Origin: JBMYQA01 sp049600855
GTDB lineage: Bacteria; Bacteroidota; Bacteroidia; Cytophagales; Flammeovirgaceae
Direction: 5' to 3'
DNA length: 23,988 nucleotides
NCBI GenBank assembly: GCA_049600855.1
Contig: JBMYQA010000071.1
Location: 1-23,988 of the forward strand
Shown here: positions 15,985 to 22,429 of the stretch, piece by piece
How positions within the stretch are numbered: position 1 is the stretch's first letter
Layout of the letters: every line of letters begins with the position of its first letter
Translations under genes and position numbers: made by a program
The notes under the pieces: generated by a model
The model's input: the letters and a program-made list of their open reading frames with translations, nothing else
Database searches by the model: none
Told to the model about the DNA's origin: nothing

Positions 15985-16006
15985 AGTTGAGTTTCCAAAC
16001 TCAACT
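15985..16006 (+). terminator. hairpin after the sugar kinase gene, possible terminator
   Basis: AGTTGAGTTT (15985-15994) and AAACTCAACT (15997-16006) are perfect 10-bp reverse complements around a 2-nt centre. In RNA this gives a stem of about 9 bp with a 4-nt loop. It lies about 60 bp after the kinase stop. No T-run follows directly, so Rho-independent termination is uncertain. Confidence 0.5.
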
Positions 16007-16319
16007 AGGTTTAAACTTGGAAGCTTAATGGCGTAAAGATTGAGATCGGCAGCCAATGCTATTCTTAATCTTAATCAGTAACACTAAAACTACTTAATGG
16101 GCAGTAAGTGCTAACTAAACTGTGCCAAAATAGCTGCGCATCATATCATTTCAAAACCGCCAAAAACAGCCTAATAAGTATGCATACATCATTTTTATCT
16201 GCTTATACCTACCACTTCTTGGGTCTTTTTCTGCTGATCTGTCATTACTTTTTCCATAAGATTCGGATTGTGTGAAAAATATATGTTTATTTACCTCAGT
16301 ATTCGACAACAACTCTCGC

Positions 16320-16331
16320 TAAATCGATTGC
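16320..16331. promoter_or_regulatory. LacI-type operator upstream of second LacI gene
   Basis: TAAATCGATTGC has the perfect inner palindrome AATCGATT with central CpG. Its right half (CGATTGC) is identical to that of the site at 9044-9055, suggesting the same or a related regulator binds both. It lies 124 bp before the second LacI start. Confidence 0.5.
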
Positions 16332-16393
16332 AAGAATCTTTCTAGTCGTGAGGATTTAACTCAAACTCATTCTAGTTCTTTACAAAGCACTAA

Positions 16394-16433
16394 TGGATTT
16401 GCTCTAGGAATATCTTGTACAAATCCAGTTTTT
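16394..16433 (+). terminator. terminator-like stem-loop in leader of second LacI gene
   Basis: TGGATTTG (16394-16401) and CAAATCCA (16420-16427) are perfect 8-bp arms with an 18-nt loop, followed by G and five T. The structure ends only 22 nt before the LacI ATG. It is AT-rich and so not very stable. It might be a leader attenuator or a chance match. Confidence 0.3.
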
Positions 16434-16455
16434 ATCAGCTATTAAATGAATTCCT

Positions 16456-17478
16456 ATGGCGGTAACCATTAAAGACATTGCGGAAGAATTGGGACTATCT
16501 CCATCTACAGTTTCTAGGGCGCTTAGAGACGATACCACCATTAGTAAGGAGACACAAGAACGCGTAAAGTCGTTGGCGAAGAAATGGAAGTATGAGCCCA
16601 ACCCGTTTGCCATGATGCTTCGTGGACAGCGCTCTAAAGCCTTAGTCGTTATTGTTCCTCGCCTCGATCACTTTTACTTTTCAAGTGTTATCAATGGTAT
16701 TGAGCGTTATGCACAATCCTTGGGTTATCAGATTATTGTATGTCAAACAGATGATTTGTACCAAAAAGAAAAGGCCATTTTAGAAAGTCCTTTTCTGGGT
16801 TATGCCAATGGCATTATTGCTGCTTTTGCCAAAGACACCAATAAATTTGATCACTTCGATCGCTTCTTACAAAAAGGGATTCCTGTAGTATTTTTCGATC
16901 GGGTTTGTGAAGAGTTAGAAGTTCCTTCTGTTATCACAGACGATTATTCGGGAGTTTGGGAAGCTACACAGCATTTGGTATTAGGAGGAAGAAATAAAGT
17001 AGCCTATTTAGGTGTTGGTGATCCTTTGCTGTTCAATGAAGTCCGAGAAATGGCCTTTCTTGAAAGCTTAGGCACTTTACACATTGATTGCCCTAGACAA
17101 TGGTTGCGTTCGTGCATCGATGGTTCGGTAGAATCGGGGAAAGCCGAGGCTTTAAAATTATTGAATCAGCCAATTAATGAACGCCCAAATGCCATTTTAG
17201 CCAATAACGATTTGCTTGCCCTTGGCGCGATGCAAGCAGCAGCCGACCTGAATATAAGCATTCCTCGTGATTTGGCAATTGTTGGGTTCGGAGATTTGCC
17301 TTTCTCTCAATGGCTAACGCCTTCGCTCTCATCCGTTAAACAAAATGGAGAAAATTTAGGACGACTTGCGGCAAATTACCTTTTCCAAGAAATTGAATCG
17401 ATAGACGAATCGCCAAGCGAGGGTTCCATCATCAAAACAGAATTAGTCATCCGAAATTCTTCCAGGTTAAGTAGCTAG
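16456..17478 (+). CDS. LacI/GalR-family transcriptional regulator (second copy)
   Basis: A 340-residue regulator with an N-terminal helix-turn-helix (VTIKDIAEELGLSPSTVSRA, 3-22), a hinge region (NPFAMMLRGQRSK) and a sugar-binding-protein-like effector domain (VVIVPRLDHFYFSSVINGIE through LAIVGFGDLPFSQWLTPSLS). It is a paralogue of the regulator at 7978-9009: both share xFSSVIxGI after the hinge and similar HTHs, but the effector-pocket segments differ (ATDAVAIGA versus LANNDLLALGA), so they may sense different ligands. It lies downstream of the kinase on the same strand, separated by 529 bp with its own candidate operator. It is therefore likely a separate transcript regulating the locus or a related sugar regulon. 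A GC-containing hairpin follows its stop. Confidence 0.92.
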   Translation: MAVTIKDIAEELGLSPSTVSRALRDDTTISKETQERVKSLAKKWKYEPNPFAMMLRGQRSKALVVIVPRLDHFYFSSVINGIERYAQSLGYQIIVCQTDDLYQKEKAILESPFLGYANGIIAAFAKDTNKFDHFDRFLQKGIPVVFFDRVCEELEVPSVITDDYSGVWEATQHLVLGGRNKVAYLGVGDPLLFNEVREMAFLESLGTLHIDCPRQWLRSCIDGSVESGKAEALKLLNQPINERPNAILANNDLLALGAMQAAADLNISIPRDLAIVGFGDLPFSQWLTPSLSSVKQNGENLGRLAANYLFQEIESIDESPSEGSIIKTELVIRNSSRLSS

Positions 17479-17480
17479 TA

Positions 17481-17506
17481 GCTGTGTGCACAAACGTGTT
17501 CACAGC
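17481..17506 (+). terminator. hairpin immediately after second LacI gene, probable terminator
   Basis: GCTGTG (17481-17486) pairs with CACAGC (17501-17506), with an inner ACA/TGT pairing around AACG and small internal asymmetry. It starts 2 bp after the LacI stop. There is no long T-run after it. It also contains one GTGCAC, the site expected for an ApaLI-type enzyme, at 17486-17491. Confidence 0.45.
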
Positions 17507-17590
17507 AAATTCATCAAAAAAAGCTGTTTCCTAAATTAAGATTTGTTTAATTTGAGGAATCAAGCATTGATTCATTTAACCAAGAATGAA

Positions 17591-19150
17591 ATGGCAACTT
17601 TAACCTTATTTTCCAACAGCGATATTTCCCAAATTGAAAAAATGGGCATTCAAGAAACTGAAATTGGGAAACAAATCACCAATTTCAGAAATGGATTCCC
17701 TTACCTCGACATCCAACGAGCCGCAACAATTGGCGATGGGATTTTGCGCTTAGAAACCTCAGATCTAGCAAACTACATCAAACACTATGAACAAAGCTTA
17801 TCTACCAAAACGGCCATTAAATTCGTACCCGCTTCTGGGGCCGCAAGTAGAATGTTTAAAGCCTTGTTTGGTTTTATGAATAGCTATAAAAACACGGAAG
17901 AAGAATATACAGCATTCACCGCAGATACCAGTTTCAATTCGGTTTATAACTTTTTTAAACGTTTAGATGACTTTGCTTTTTTTGATGATCTAAAAAACAC
18001 CTTTTCGGAAGGGATGCAATTGGAAGAGTTGCAACTGAAAAAAGGGTATGTACAAATCTTGCAGCACCTCTTAACAGATGCAGGACTCGATTATGGTCAA
18101 TTGCCCAAAGGTTTATTAAAATTTCATCGGTACGAGGATGGTAACCGTACGCCTTTAGAGGAACACTTGGTAGAGGGGGCTAATTATGCCAATGGTAAAG
18201 GGGGAGTAGTCAAACTCCATTTCACCGTATCTCCTGACCATGAGGAAAAGTTCAAAAAACAATTAGCAGAAGTTCGCGAAAAGTATGAGAAACAATTTAA
18301 GGTGAGCTATGAGGTAGACTTTTCCCAACAAAAGCCTTCCACCGATACCATCGCGGTAGATATGGAAAATATGCCCTTCCGAAATGCGGATGGCACCATC
18401 TTATTCCGCCCAGGAGGACATGGCGCTTTAATTGAAAATCTAAATGAATTGGAGGCTGATATTGTATTTGTTAAAAACATTGACAATGTCGTTCCTGATC
18501 GCTTAAAAGCCGATACTTACACCTACAAAAAAGCCTTAGCAGGTTTACTACTCACTTACCAAGAAAAAATATTCGCTTACCTCCATCAATTAGACGAAGA
18601 AGAAGTGAGCGAGGAATTGCTAGATGAAATTGGTGCATTCATTCGCCAAACATTATGCACAGCGCATGCTGATTTTTCAACGCTAAGTGCCGAAGATAAA
18701 TTAAGTTATTGCAAAAACAAGTTGAATCGCCCTACACGCATCTGTGGCATGGTGAAAAACGAAGGCGAACCAGGTGGTGGTCCTTTTTGGGCGAGCAATC
18801 CTGATGGCACTGTTTCTTTACAAGTAGTAGAAAGTGCGCAAATCGACTTAAAAGACGAAGAAAAAGCGGCGATTGTACAGCAAGCTACGCACTTCAATCC
18901 TGTCGATTTGGTATGTGCGATGAAAAATTATAAAGGCGAGCAATTTAACCTATTAGATTTCCGCGATCCGCAGACGGGTTTTATCTCCAATAAGTCGAAA
19001 GATGGCCGTGAACTCAAAGCACAAGAGTTACCAGGTTTATGGAATGGAGCCATGTCAGATTGGAACACCATTTTTGTGGAAGTGCCTATTACCACTTTTA
19101 ATCCTGTAAAAACGGTAAACGACTTACTTCGTGAGCAACACCAAGGCTAA
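17591..19150 (+). CDS. DUF4301 family protein
   Basis: A 519-residue protein of the DUF4301 family, which is largely confined to Bacteroidota. The recognisable family core starts with MATLTLFSNSDISQIEKMGI and includes KFVPASGAASRMFKALFGF, then RPGGHGALIENLNELEADIV and FVKNIDNVVPDR, and near the end GMVKNEGEPGGGPFW and GLWNGAMSDWNT. The GHGALI and KNIDNV blocks are reminiscent of nucleotidyltransferase/sugar-phosphate uridylyltransferase folds, an idea not tested here. ATG at 17591 is chosen. An upstream in-frame TTG at 17543 would add 16 residues that do not look like the family. There is no signal peptide, so it is presumably cytosolic. A strong hairpin starts 18 nt after the stop. The function is unknown. 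Confidence 0.88.
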   Translation: MATLTLFSNSDISQIEKMGIQETEIGKQITNFRNGFPYLDIQRAATIGDGILRLETSDLANYIKHYEQSLSTKTAIKFVPASGAASRMFKALFGFMNSYKNTEEEYTAFTADTSFNSVYNFFKRLDDFAFFDDLKNTFSEGMQLEELQLKKGYVQILQHLLTDAGLDYGQLPKGLLKFHRYEDGNRTPLEEHLVEGANYANGKGGVVKLHFTVSPDHEEKFKKQLAEVREKYEKQFKVSYEVDFSQQKPSTDTIAVDMENMPFRNADGTILFRPGGHGALIENLNELEADIVFVKNIDNVVPDRLKADTYTYKKALAGLLLTYQEKIFAYLHQLDEEEVSEELLDEIGAFIRQTLCTAHADFSTLSAEDKLSYCKNKLNRPTRICGMVKNEGEPGGGPFWASNPDGTVSLQVVESAQIDLKDEEKAAIVQQATHFNPVDLVCAMKNYKGEQFNLLDFRDPQTGFISNKSKDGRELKAQELPGLWNGAMSDWNTIFVEVPITTFNPVKTVNDLLREQHQG

Positions 19151-19517
19151 TCACTTTGTAAGTAAGTATTTATCCCGAGTGCGCCACTTCTTTTCCACTC
19201 GGGATAAATCTGTTAAAGCAGATACATTCATCATCCAACAACAGCCTGAAGTGGAGGGACAAGGGAAGTTCTTTATAGCAATTGAAGGAGAAGAATTGGC
19301 TTTTTTAGCCTATACCAATCTCCAGAATAAAGTACTTACCTTAAATCATACGGATGTTTCTGACAAACTTAAGGGAAAAGGTGTGGGTAAAAAACTTATT
19401 GAAGCCAGTGTAAATTTTGCACGAGAAAAGCAGATGAAGGTTGTACCGAACTGTCCTTATGCCCAAACGATCTTCAATAAAAACCCTGATTTTAAAACAG
19501 TGTTGAAAAGCTGGTAA
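19131..19517 (+). CDS. YjdJ-type GNAT N-acetyltransferase-like protein, start uncertain (possibly degenerate)
   Basis: The core (FIIQQQPEVEGQGKFFIAIE to the end) is a small Gcn5-related acetyltransferase of the YjdJ type. It has an acetyl-CoA loop DKLKGKGVGKKLIEASVNFA and the family's VVPNCPYAQTIFNKNP. It is a paralogue of the next gene. The start is a problem: there is no ATG upstream of the conserved core. The only early in-frame starts are GTG at 19131 (inside the end of the DUF4301 gene), GTG at 19179 (inside a strong hairpin) and GTG at 19251 (which would cut into the fold). Using GTG 19131 gives 128 residues with about 30 extra N-terminal residues encoded across the hairpin. The coordinates therefore give the longest possible frame. 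The gene may use a rare start, or it may have lost its start after duplication. Confidence 0.6.
   Translation: MSNTKANHFVSKYLSRVRHFFSTRDKSVKADTFIIQQQPEVEGQGKFFIAIEGEELAFLAYTNLQNKVLTLNHTDVSDKLKGKGVGKKLIEASVNFAREKQMKVVPNCPYAQTIFNKNPDFKTVLKSW
19168..19209 (+). terminator. strong hairpin after DUF4301 gene (14-bp perfect arms)
   Basis: ATTTATCCCGAGTG (19168-19181) and CACTCGGGATAAAT (19196-19209) are perfect reverse complements with a 14-nt pyrimidine-rich loop. It begins 18 nt after the DUF4301 stop. There is no T-tract after the stem, so a classical intrinsic terminator is not complete. It also overlaps the longest reading frame of the following GNAT gene. Confidence 0.65.
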
Positions 19518-19558
19518 TCAACCCTTGTTTAAGTCACTCAATCAGATTTATAATAACT

Positions 19559-19846
19559 ATGGAAATCAATATCACTCATCAACAAACGGATAGTAAAGGC
19601 GAGTTTTTTGTGGAAAATCAAGGCGAAAAGCTCGCTACCATGACTTACAGCAAAGCGGGCAAACACATGATCATCATTGATCATACAGAAGTATCCGATC
19701 AATTAAGGGGCTTAGGTGTAGGAAACAAGCTCGTACTTGCTGCTGTGGATTACGCCCGAGCGCAAAAGATTAGAATTTTGCCTTTATGTCCTTTTGCCAA
19801 ATCTGTTTTTGATAAAATGGAAGAAATTAGAGATGTGCTCGCTTAG
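19559..19846 (+). CDS. YjdJ-type GNAT N-acetyltransferase-like protein
   Basis: A 95-residue protein with the compact YjdJ/Acetyltransf_CG fold. It has EFFVENQGEKLATMTYS, then MIIIDHTEVSDQLRGLGVGN (R-G-L-G-V-G is the acetyl-CoA pyrophosphate loop) and RILPLCPFAKSVFDK, with the P-x-C-P-[FY]-A signature of the family. Length and ATG start fit the family exactly. It is the second of two tandem paralogues. Its last 20 bases overlap the end of the convergent pseudouridine synthase gene. The acceptor substrate is unknown. Confidence 0.88.
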   Translation: MEINITHQQTDSKGEFFVENQGEKLATMTYSKAGKHMIIIDHTEVSDQLRGLGVGNKLVLAAVDYARAQKIRILPLCPFAKSVFDKMEEIRDVLA

Positions 19847-20699
19847 GAAACAGCTTTTGGAACTTTTTGGGTAAGGAAGCTTTCACCACTACACGTGTAT
19901 GTGTAATTGGATGTGTAAAAGTTAGACTCACAGCATGTAAATAAAGACCGTTACCATGCTGAATCAACCCTTCTTGGCCGTAGATTTTATCTCCCAAAAT
20001 GGGATTGCCCATAGTAGCCAAATGAATACGCAATTGATGTCTTCTCCCCGTTTTTGGCAGTAACTTTACGAGATTCAGTTGTGTATATTTTACGGAAGTC
20101 ATACTGTCTAATACTTCAAAGGCAGTAAAAGCCAATTTATCATCAATCGCTTGATTGATGCTGCCTTTGGGTTTCATCATTCCAATGGTTACCGCATAAT
20201 ACGTTTTTTCGATTTCTTTTCGTTCAAATAATTGATTTAAAGCAGTTAAGGTAGTGTGTGTTTTTCCAATGAGTAGCACACCGCTAGTGGGATAATCCAA
20301 ACGATGAGCAGGATGGGGTTGGGTTAATGCATCGGGCAGCGTGCTCTTTTTTAAATTAAAGGCTAAGGCATTTGCAATTGTACGATGCCTATTTCCACTC
20401 ACTTCCATGCCAGCAGGTTTGTGGATAACGGCCAAATACTCGTCTTCATACAACACCGCTAAAGGCATGGCTAAGGTTTTTACAGGTTTAGTCACTACCC
20501 GTTGAAGCTCAATCTGCTCTCCGCCAGTAAGCAAACGTGCCGTTGAAGCGACTTCTCCATTGACCCTCACCCAACCTTTTTTAATTGCCTTCTTCATGCC
20601 TTGCCGAGAACTAATTGCCGTAAAAATCCCCACCACATAATCAGATAATCGAATGGCTTTTTCTTGAGGTGGAACAACATGCGATTCTATATGACTCAT
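19827..20699 (-). CDS. RluA-family RNA pseudouridine synthase
   Basis: A 290-residue enzyme. The N-terminal part (about 16-66: IRLSDYVVGIFTAISSRQGM, then IKKGWVRVNGEVA) is an S4-like RNA-binding domain. The catalytic RluA domain has LYEDEYLAVIHKPAGMEVSG (83-102), AHRLDYPTSGVLLIGKT (131-147) with catalytic D135, EKTYYAVTIG and KTGRRHQLRIHLA. It isomerises uridine to pseudouridine in rRNA or tRNA; the target site cannot be read from the sequence. It is the last gene of a three-gene minus-strand operon, its ATG overlapping the stop of the membrane-protein gene (ATGA at 20696-20699). It overlaps the convergent GNAT gene by 20 bp. Confidence 0.92.
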   Translation of the reverse strand: MSHIESHVVPPQEKAIRLSDYVVGIFTAISSRQGMKKAIKKGWVRVNGEVASTARLLTGGEQIELQRVVTKPVKTLAMPLAVLYEDEYLAVIHKPAGMEVSGNRHRTIANALAFNLKKSTLPDALTQPHPAHRLDYPTSGVLLIGKTHTTLTALNQLFERKEIEKTYYAVTIGMMKPKGSINQAIDDKLAFTAFEVLDSMTSVKYTQLNLVKLLPKTGRRHQLRIHLATMGNPILGDKIYGQEGLIQHGNGLYLHAVSLTFTHPITHTRVVVKASLPKKFQKLFPKRAHL

Positions 20700-21109
20700 A
20701 AAGTACTTGAAGTAAAAGCTCCTTCCATCATTAATCCATAAATAATTATGAGTGATAATAGCACCATTATCAATCCCACTACGCGAAACTTATTGACACT
20801 TTCCATCGTTAATTTGCGAATGCTTGCCAAACCCATTTCGGGGAACACTAAAAACAGGAAACCTTTCATTACTAATGTGAGTCCATAAAGCGTTACAATA
20901 ATTTGAGGCCATTTCCAAATGAAATGCAGCGAGCAAATAAAAGTGCCTGTACCCACAGCAAGCAAAGCATTGAAAACATTCCCAACCTGCTTTTTTGCCG
21001 CTAAAAACATAAAAAATACTACCCAAATTTTTGGACGTAAGCAATGCGAAAGCCCAATAATCAATAAATTAAGAGCTGTAAACAGCGCTATGGATTGAAT
21101 AAGAATCAT
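20696..21109 (-). CDS. four-helix integral membrane protein of unknown function
   Basis: A 137-residue hydrophobic protein with four predicted membrane segments: roughly 2-22 (LIQSIALFTALNLLIIGLSH), 30-62, 68-90 (QIIVTLYGLTLVMKGFLFLV) and 109-128 (VVGLIMVLLSLIIIYGLM). A conserved-looking basic stretch (ASIRKLTMESVNKFR) precedes the last helix. No enzymatic motif was recognised, and no family was assigned with confidence. It is the middle gene of a tight operon, overlapping the lipoprotein gene upstream (ATGA at 21106-21109) and the pseudouridine synthase downstream (ATGA at 20696-20699), so translational coupling is likely. Confidence 0.8.
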   Translation of the reverse strand: MILIQSIALFTALNLLIIGLSHCLRPKIWVVFFMFLAAKKQVGNVFNALLAVGTGTFICSLHFIWKWPQIIVTLYGLTLVMKGFLFLVFPEMGLASIRKLTMESVNKFRVVGLIMVLLSLIIIYGLMMEGAFTSSTL

Positions 21110-21693
21110 TTTGTCAGGCTTACATCGACATCGATATGGAGCGGAATTCGCTGCTCTACGTTAATGTAACACGCTTCGGGTAGCGAAGCATCGGCAATCT
21201 CCAACTGTTCTTGACAGGCAGCGCTTTGGGAATAGCCAAATACAGCATACGTTTCCCAATCTATTGAAAAAGCGAGTTTCCCTTCCGCTACTGTGGTAAA
21301 CTCCAGCCCTACTGAAGTAGACGATTGAGGCGTTTGAGGATGTACTTCCCAACCTTTCAAGTCGATGTTATGGTAAATGTCATCAACCACATAATAGGAT
21401 AAGTTTTGCTCTAATGCCGATTCCGTCCATTCAATTTCTTGAATGGGCTTTTTAAACGCTAAGGTAATGCTCATCCCTTTCCAAGTGATCCGAATTAAAT
21501 CGTTTTTCTCCGTAGGACGTTCAGGGTGATATCGGGTGATGGTAGCAATTGCCTCCGTTCCTTGAACCACGAGCGAATAGCCTTGCGCTTGTTTATTGTA
21601 CCACTGCTTTATGCGAGTTTCAGCTTCTTCTTTAGGAGTTTGGCAGGCGAGTAAGATCACACTAACAATCAAGAGTGGCAAAATGTGTTTCAT
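21106..21693 (-). CDS. lipoprotein of unknown function
   Basis: A 195-residue exported lipoprotein. MKHILPLLIVSVILLAC is a lipoprotein signal peptide with lipobox L-L-A-C and lipidated C17; the mature part begins CQTPKEEAETR, with no obvious retention signal recognised. The mature part alternates short beta-type segments (AIATITRYHP, MSITLAFKKPIQEIEWTE, LEFTTVAEGKLAFSIDWE) and has two cysteines late (AACQEQ, EACYIN) that could form a disulfide. It may be all-beta, but no family was recognised. It is the first gene of the three-gene minus-strand operon. Its promoter must lie in the 159-bp gap shared with the divergent LURP-one-like gene. Confidence 0.8.
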   Translation of the reverse strand: MKHILPLLIVSVILLACQTPKEEAETRIKQWYNKQAQGYSLVVQGTEAIATITRYHPERPTEKNDLIRITWKGMSITLAFKKPIQEIEWTESALEQNLSYYVVDDIYHNIDLKGWEVHPQTPQSSTSVGLEFTTVAEGKLAFSIDWETYAVFGYSQSAACQEQLEIADASLPEACYINVEQRIPLHIDVDVSLTK

Positions 21694-21777
21694 ATCAATC
21701 GGCTTAAGATTTCATCCTTTTCTAAGTTAAACGCAATCTTCGACAAATTCCATCATACGACATGCTTTTTACCAACT

Positions 21778-21785
21778 TAATTTTG
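21778..21785 (+). promoter_or_regulatory. putative -7 element of the LURP-one-like gene
   Basis: TAATTTTG exactly matches TAnnTTTG and lies 67 nt upstream of the ATG at 21853. No TTG is present at the usual -33 distance. In an AT-rich region a single match has limited weight. Confidence 0.3.
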
Positions 21786-21852
21786 TTAATTTCATTTCCT
21801 TGCGGCTCTCCTCAAATGCCTCTATCTTGACCTTCGAACGAACGAACAACAA

Positions 21853-22335
21853 ATGAAATTCATCATTAAAGAAAAGTTCTGGTCGCTCGCTGATGATTTT
21901 TATATCTATAATGAGGATCAGAAAGCGGTATATTTTGTAGATGGTAACGCGTTTTCTTGGGGAGACAAACTCTCTTTTCAAGATTTGAATGGAAATGAAC
22001 TTGCGTTTATTCATCAGAAAATGTTGAGTTGGCGACCTTGCTATGAAATCACTAAAGATGGGCAAACCGTTGCCAAAGTGATTAAAGAATTTAGTTGGTT
22101 CAATAAGTCTTTTACCTTAGATGTGCCCGGCTCAAACGATTATACCATTGAAGGAAGTTTTTGGCAACACCATTACCGTTTCACCCGAAACAAGCATGTA
22201 GTAGCGACGGTTTCCAAAGATTTTTGGGCATTGAAAGATAGTTACGGCGTTGCCATAGCAGATGGTGAAGATGTAGTGGCTATACTTTGTGCCATTATTG
22301 TGATTGATCAAGTACTTCACGATGACGAACATTGA
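21853..22335 (+). CDS. LURP-one-related / tubby C-terminal-like family protein
   Basis: A 160-residue protein of the LURP-one-related (Tubby-like beta-barrel) family. The pattern FIIKEKFWSLADDFYIYNED, then VDGNAFSWGDKLSFQDLNGN and IHQKMLSWRPCYEITKDGQ, followed by FTLDVPGSNDYTIEGSFWQH and KDFWALKDSYGVAI is characteristic: repeated strands that each carry a modified, scaffold-like motif, ending in the hydrophobic central helix (VVAILCAIIVIDQVLHD). Bacterial members (YxjI-type) have been proposed to bind membrane phospholipids, but their role is not established. No signal peptide is present. It stands divergent from the lipoprotein operon. The ATG at 21853 gives the typical family start. Confidence 0.85.
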   Translation: MKFIIKEKFWSLADDFYIYNEDQKAVYFVDGNAFSWGDKLSFQDLNGNELAFIHQKMLSWRPCYEITKDGQTVAKVIKEFSWFNKSFTLDVPGSNDYTIEGSFWQHHYRFTRNKHVVATVSKDFWALKDSYGVAIADGEDVVAILCAIIVIDQVLHDDEH

Positions 22336-22429
22336 TCTAATCACGACCAAAAAACTTACCTCAAACCATTGTTTTTGTAATCCTATCACTTTGTTTTATT
22401 TTACGATTTTCTCACATAATTTTCATCCA

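Larger units (their letters stand above)
15927..16455. other. 529-bp intergenic region before second LacI gene
   Basis: No convincing gene was found on either strand. The region holds a strong hairpin soon after the kinase stop (15985-16006), a perfect 10-bp palindrome GTATGCATAC (16178-16187), an AT-rich pyrimidine-rich stretch (16188-16260), a LacI-type operator (16320-16331), and a terminator-like stem followed by five T near the start of the LacI gene (16394-16433). No exact TAnnTTTG promoter was seen. A small RNA or a long 5' leader is possible. Confidence 0.5.

Noticed and set aside
17486..17491. GTGCAC site inside the hairpin after the second LacI gene as evidence of the restriction specificity
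   Set aside because: A single 6-bp match is expected by chance in a window of this size and says nothing about the enzyme's specificity.
17543..17590. In-frame upstream extension of the DUF4301 gene from TTG 17543
   Set aside because: The family N-terminus fits the ATG at 17591. The added residues show no family character. A second ATG at 17586 is out of frame.
21835..21850. Short tandem GAAC repeats before the LURP-one-like gene as a phase-variable tract
   Set aside because: Only about three units are present, too few to suggest slippage-based phase variation.
22304..22429. In-frame upstream extension of the secreted protein starting at TTG 22304
   Set aside because: It overlaps the LURP-one-like gene, and the encoded residues hide an obvious signal peptide start at ATG 22430.
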